NCBI GenBank assembly: GCA_029747585.1
Contig: JAPEVF010000021.1
Location: forward strand, 62,001 to 126,000
Direction of reading: 5' to 3'
Length of the DNA: 64,000 nucleotides
DNA from: Pleurotus djamor
Taxonomy: Eukaryota > Basidiomycota > Agaricomycetes > Agaricales > Pleurotaceae
The notes under the pieces were generated by a model. It was not told where the DNA came from. It ran no database searches and worked only from the letters and a program-made list of their open reading frames with translations. A program made the position numbers and the translations under genes. Below, piece by piece: positions 60,701 through 64,000 of the stretch; within the stretch, counting starts at the first letter, position 1, and each line of letters starts with the position of its first letter.

Positions 60701-61431
60701 CAACGTCTACGCTGTACGTCCTATCTCATCTTCCGCAACCTCTTACCTATGCTGAAGTCATGCGGCGCAGTTCGCCAACGTCCACGATGTTTCATGGGGT
60801 ACGAAAGGAGACAACAAAGTCTCCACCGATCTCGGAGTCGTCACCACAGGGAAGAACAAGAATGAAGTGGAGGTCAACGTTCCTACTGCGGAAACGGATA
60901 TCAATGCTGCGTACGAAGATGCCATCGCTGTGCTAGCAGAGAAGCCACCGAAGGCGGAATCGAAACCTGATCCAGCTACGCAGCAAGAAGATTACTACAG
61001 AAGTTTCAGGACAAAGTGAGTGTCTTTGATCGTGATCCTGAACGAGAGTGTTGATGTAATCTGCTCTGCCAGCGTGCTTCTTGCTTGGACGCTTAGTAAC
61101 GTAAGTCTGCCTAGCTCGCTTCAATTTCTGACCGCTAACTCATGTTGATTAGGCTTTGCTTGCTGCGCTCATTGTGTAAGTTAGACTCTTTCTAGCTCAC
61201 TCTGGCCCGTTTGCTCACCTTTTTACTCTTCCTCACAGCACTACTCTCAATAGAGATAGCGCCAATTCCGCGGTAAAGGGTTACATGGCGTTCCTTCTCT
61301 ATTCCGTTGCTGGTCTTGCATGTACGTCCACGCCCCCTCGGTCTTCTTCCTCCCTTCTAACACAGCATCTAGTTGTTCGTTTCGTCGGGTCAACGACGTA
61401 CATGATTGTCCGGCTCTTTGCGGGTGAATAG
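57791..61431 (+). CDS. Chitin synthase, class I/II type (GT2 family)
   Basis: Plasma-membrane processive glycosyltransferase that makes chitin from UDP-N-acetylglucosamine. Seventeen exons from 57791 (MSRYPPD) to the stop at 61431, 918 residues in frame. A disordered N-terminal tail rich in Pro, Tyr and Ser (about residues 8-150) precedes the chitin synthase N-domain ([35 protein letters not shown]). The catalytic domain has [56 protein letters not shown] and the processivity motif [13 protein letters not shown]. At least seven membrane helices follow from about 60040 on. Short exons include 23 nt (61153-61175) and 28 nt (61073-61100). Intron 5 (59357-59411) starts with GC. The [15 protein letters not shown] block and the lack of a myosin head place it with classes I-II rather than V-VII. 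Confidence 0.95.
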
Positions 61432-62653
61432 ACATCCCTGGGTGTCGGCAATCGACTTCACTTCTTTTCTTGGAGTATCTCCTCAGGACTTGTGTGTTTG
61501 TTTTATTATATCCCATCACATACCTATCGTCTGTATACATCTCACTTACACCGGGCCGAATGTTGTGAATCGTACCTCCCTACTTCATTCTCGGTTTGTT
61601 ATTCACGTCTGACGTTCGTTAGGCAGTGCCAGCCAGGGCTGGCTCGTGTTGACGCGCAAGCTTTAGAGTTGGTCCAATGCAACGGAATCATGCCAAACAC
61701 GCGATAGCACCAGAGGCCGGAATTCCATTTCGCCGACGTTATCCATCGACAAGGTAGGAAACATCGTGATAACGTCCAAATTAGTGTTGGAAACAAATAC
61801 ATGACAAAAAGCAGAAAGGTACGAGGCATCAGGTTGTGGAGCATCAGAACGGTGAAAAGAGTGCTGGGGAAGGGACATGGACTGTGTGGCTCAGGAAGGG
61901 TCGCACCCCTTCGCGGTATGTGAGCGAAGAAACGGCGGAGGAACTAGTCCAGCGACACTCGATTAGGCCCAGGTGCTTATCCCTTCTTCGAAATTTCCCG
62001 GTGACGCTGAAGGGATCCGCAGATCATAATTTGCTCCATAGTTGGATCAATCTCCACGCCTACAAATTTTGAAAGTTTAGCCCTATGGATTCGCTCTGGG
62101 ACATGGCCGCCTAGCTCACTCACTGGCAGCCCCGGTCAAAGAAGTTCCTCGAGCATTAATGAAAGCATTCGCCGAAAGCTCTTGACTGGTTCGTGCACAG
62201 GTCATCATTTTCAAAGGTAAGTGGAATGGTGCGATCGTGTCATGTCAACCATCCTCACTAGTGATGACCCTGCATTGCCTCGACTCTGTATCAGGAGGTA
62301 TCCTTTGTTTGTCGAGACCGTTCCTGTTGGATAGCCATACGCTCCCCAGAACCTCCGTCGCGCTGACATGCCAAACGTAACATTGAGGTACTGATTTTCG
62401 GCGGAGTCCTACGTCCCTCTGCTGACTTCGTGTTATAGTTACAGCTGTAGTTGCACCGATGATCCGTCCTCTCGCACAAGATACAGTATTTTGGCCTTTT
62501 TGGTCTCGCAAGCGCAGAGATAGAATATCCTCCGTGTCGTTTCCCATTATAGGTGTTGACGATTGTGCTTCCTTTCCACGACCCTGCCCGGTTTCTTCGA
62601 GCTATAAAAATCAACGCCTTCACTCCCAGTAGATTAACCCTTCCAGCTACACA
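61432..62653. other. Intergenic, 1.2 kb
   Basis: 3' region of the chitin synthase gene and promoter of the next gene; scattered short frames on both strands are not supported. Confidence 0.55.
62603..62609 (+). promoter_or_regulatory. TATA box of the gene at 62654
   Basis: TATAAAA in gagctataaaaatc, 51 bp upstream of the ATG at 62654, followed by a C/T-rich leader. Confidence 0.6.
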
Positions 62654-63804
62654 ATGGCGACTGAACCTGAGACTACCCAACCTTTACCACCCAAGTCAAA
62701 CGACACAACCATTGTCCAACAAGCTCTGGGTGTCACCCCAATTCTACGTACTTACGCCGACCAGTTAACCCCCCCCTCCTGGGACGAACTATTGGCGAAC
62801 GTACGTCCTTCGATAATTGTCTTTTGGTCCCATATCGGTGGCTGATCTGAATGTCTGGTAGTCAATCATTCCCTATTGTACAAGATTACGTTCTGAGGTC
62901 CAGTCAGAATGATGATTCTTTGGAGGTCCTTACCTGGCGCATCGATGCTTACATCTATCTGGTCAACGCTCGACCCGATGAAAACTTCGCTGCCAACGGA
63001 GGACATGTCTATGTTGTCCTCGTTCACTCGGGGTCAGCCGAGGCTCACGATTACACCCACAACAACGAATATCAGTACAATGTGGATTTCCGCGGCGATT
63101 ACGACGGAGCCACAATGTACCCACTCCTGCAGCTCCCCGTGTCGGGTAGCGGGACCTCCGACCCTTCTACAAATAGTATCAATTGTAAGTACTCCACACG
63201 CTATATTTATTGGCCCACGTTACCTGAATGGCCGACCACCCTTTCTTTGCAGATCCTATCTCGTTTCAGCAAGACATGCAAATGTTTACAAATAACGGGA
63301 ATGAAACATTCACGTTCACAGCGTCGTACGAAGACAACATCATCGTCCAGAATGGACAACAATTGGGACTCGTCCGCGGTTCCAGTGGGGTTCAATGGGG
63401 CGTTCAGCTCTACTCAATTGTAAGCAACATTTCTCCCGTATCACCGTTTACTGGGTGGCACTGTCTCACTGTCTCACACAACGACGTTTTTCATCACCAA
63501 CCTCAAGCCTTCATCCAACTATAATTTCCCCTTCGGTTCATTATCCGTATTCAAGTTATCTACCCTCCAAGAAGTGACATTTAGTAAGTCTATCATCGCT
63601 GTTTCGTTGCCTCTTTTGACATTGCTTTTTAGGCGCAAATTTCTCGGTACGAAACGCCTCAGCTTCCATGGATGTACGTCGATTTTCTCTAGGCCCTAGT
63701 ACATCAACCCTGATAATCTGACGGATAAACATATTTTACAGCCCGTCGCCTACGGTTCTGGTAATGACTTCGTCGTGGATTGTCGCTTCACCCCCGTGGA
63801 TTAG
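62654..63804 (+). CDS. Protein of unknown function, spliced, no signal peptide
   Basis: Exons: 62654-62800, 62862-63184, 63253-63419, 63508-63583, 63633-63673 and 63742-63804. The first encodes MATEPETTQPLPPKSNDTT and is hydrophilic; the rest is a compact domain predicted to be beta-rich (VYVVLVHSGSAEAHDY, NNEYQYNVDFRGDYDG, ETFTFTASYEDNIIVQNGQ, AYGSGNDFVVDCRFTPVD). Aromatic and Asn-rich strands suggest a sandwich fold, but I do not recognise a family. Joining exon 1 to exon 2 does not keep the frame: one base too many or too few. A run of eight C at about 62769-62776 in exon 1 is a likely place for a length error. An alternative start at 62851 (MSGSQSFPIVQDY) would avoid exon 1 but ignores the TATA box. 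Later junctions are all consistent. Confidence 0.7.
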
Positions 63805-64000
63805 AGTGTTGCACACTCCATCGACGGTTGACCAATGAGATATATAGATTCTATAAAATGACTCCGAGAATGGGGGAAATTGATATTGAATCGACCTGCG
63901 CGTACATAGCACATTGTTTATGTCTTCAAATTCAAGAAAACGTTCCCAACATGGACGCTGACTTTGACCTGACTCTCGCGGCGACAGTCTCGCTGAAGCT

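Noticed and set aside
1..64000. CRISPR array, phage or plasmid features
   Set aside because: Spliced nuclear genes throughout; no regularly spaced repeats or phage/plasmid genes.

Overview
The window looks like nuclear DNA of a filamentous basidiomycete, probably an agaricomycete mushroom. It has compact genes cut by many 45-70 bp GT..AG introns, with both strands used about equally. It also carries mushroom-type families: a DUF6534 membrane protein, an F-box/LRR protein, the CsbD/Hmp1-like small protein, a cupredoxin and a class I/II-type chitin synthase. Species cannot be named from the sequence alone. No plasmid, phage, CRISPR or obvious transposon is visible. Most exon coordinates below come from reading splice sites by eye and checking that the spliced length is a multiple of three.

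Layout. 0-2 kb: 5'-truncated DUF6534 seven-helix-type protein (+). 3.1-3.9 kb: doubtful Ser/Pro-rich frame (-). 4.1-7.0 kb (-) and 17.4-20.2 kb (+): an inverted pair of large paralogues of unknown function, the most interesting feature. Between them lie a cupredoxin (9.2 kb, +), anthranilate phosphoribosyltransferase (10.2-11.3 kb, -), a small tyrosine-phosphatase-like protein (13.1-13.8 kb, -) and the complex I 51-kDa subunit (14.3-16.2 kb, -). 20.7 kb: Hmp1/CsbD-like (+). 21.3-23.2 kb: WxCPxC unknown protein (-). 24.1-25.3 kb: single-pass membrane protein with a repeated M-x-V-E motif (+). 25.5-27.7 kb: thiamine-diphosphate enzyme (-), divergent from the E2 enzyme Ubc1 (28.6 kb, +).

29.4-43.2 kb is gene-poor. 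It contains an ArfGAP (34.3-36.0 kb, -), a tiny Lys/Ala-rich protein (36.5 kb, -) and a six-exon AP-2 sigma adaptin (40.55-41.25 kb, +) that is easy to miss because its exons are short. 43.2-46.5 kb: F-box protein plus a probable decayed F-box copy. 46.6-48.0 kb: ribosomal protein uL4. 48.3-50.5 kb: divergent kinase-like protein. 51.7-56.9 kb: two tandem secreted S10 carboxypeptidases (-), with an intron-containing tRNA-Asp(GTC) between them and a third-copy remnant beside the first. 57.8-61.4 kb: a 17-exon chitin synthase. 62.65-63.8 kb: unknown protein.

Sequence quality matters here. Single Ns sit beside homopolymers at 2905, 20394, 24209, 51145 and 51160 (and one at 1390 beside a TC-repeat). 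At least three genes show 1-2 nt frame breaks, including the normally essential complex I subunit. Frameshifts in this window should therefore be suspected as consensus errors before being called pseudogenes. The genes are mostly unrelated housekeeping and secreted-enzyme genes (ArfGAP and AP-2 sigma in vesicle traffic, chitin synthase in the wall, S10 peptidases outside the cell); no biosynthetic cluster is evident.
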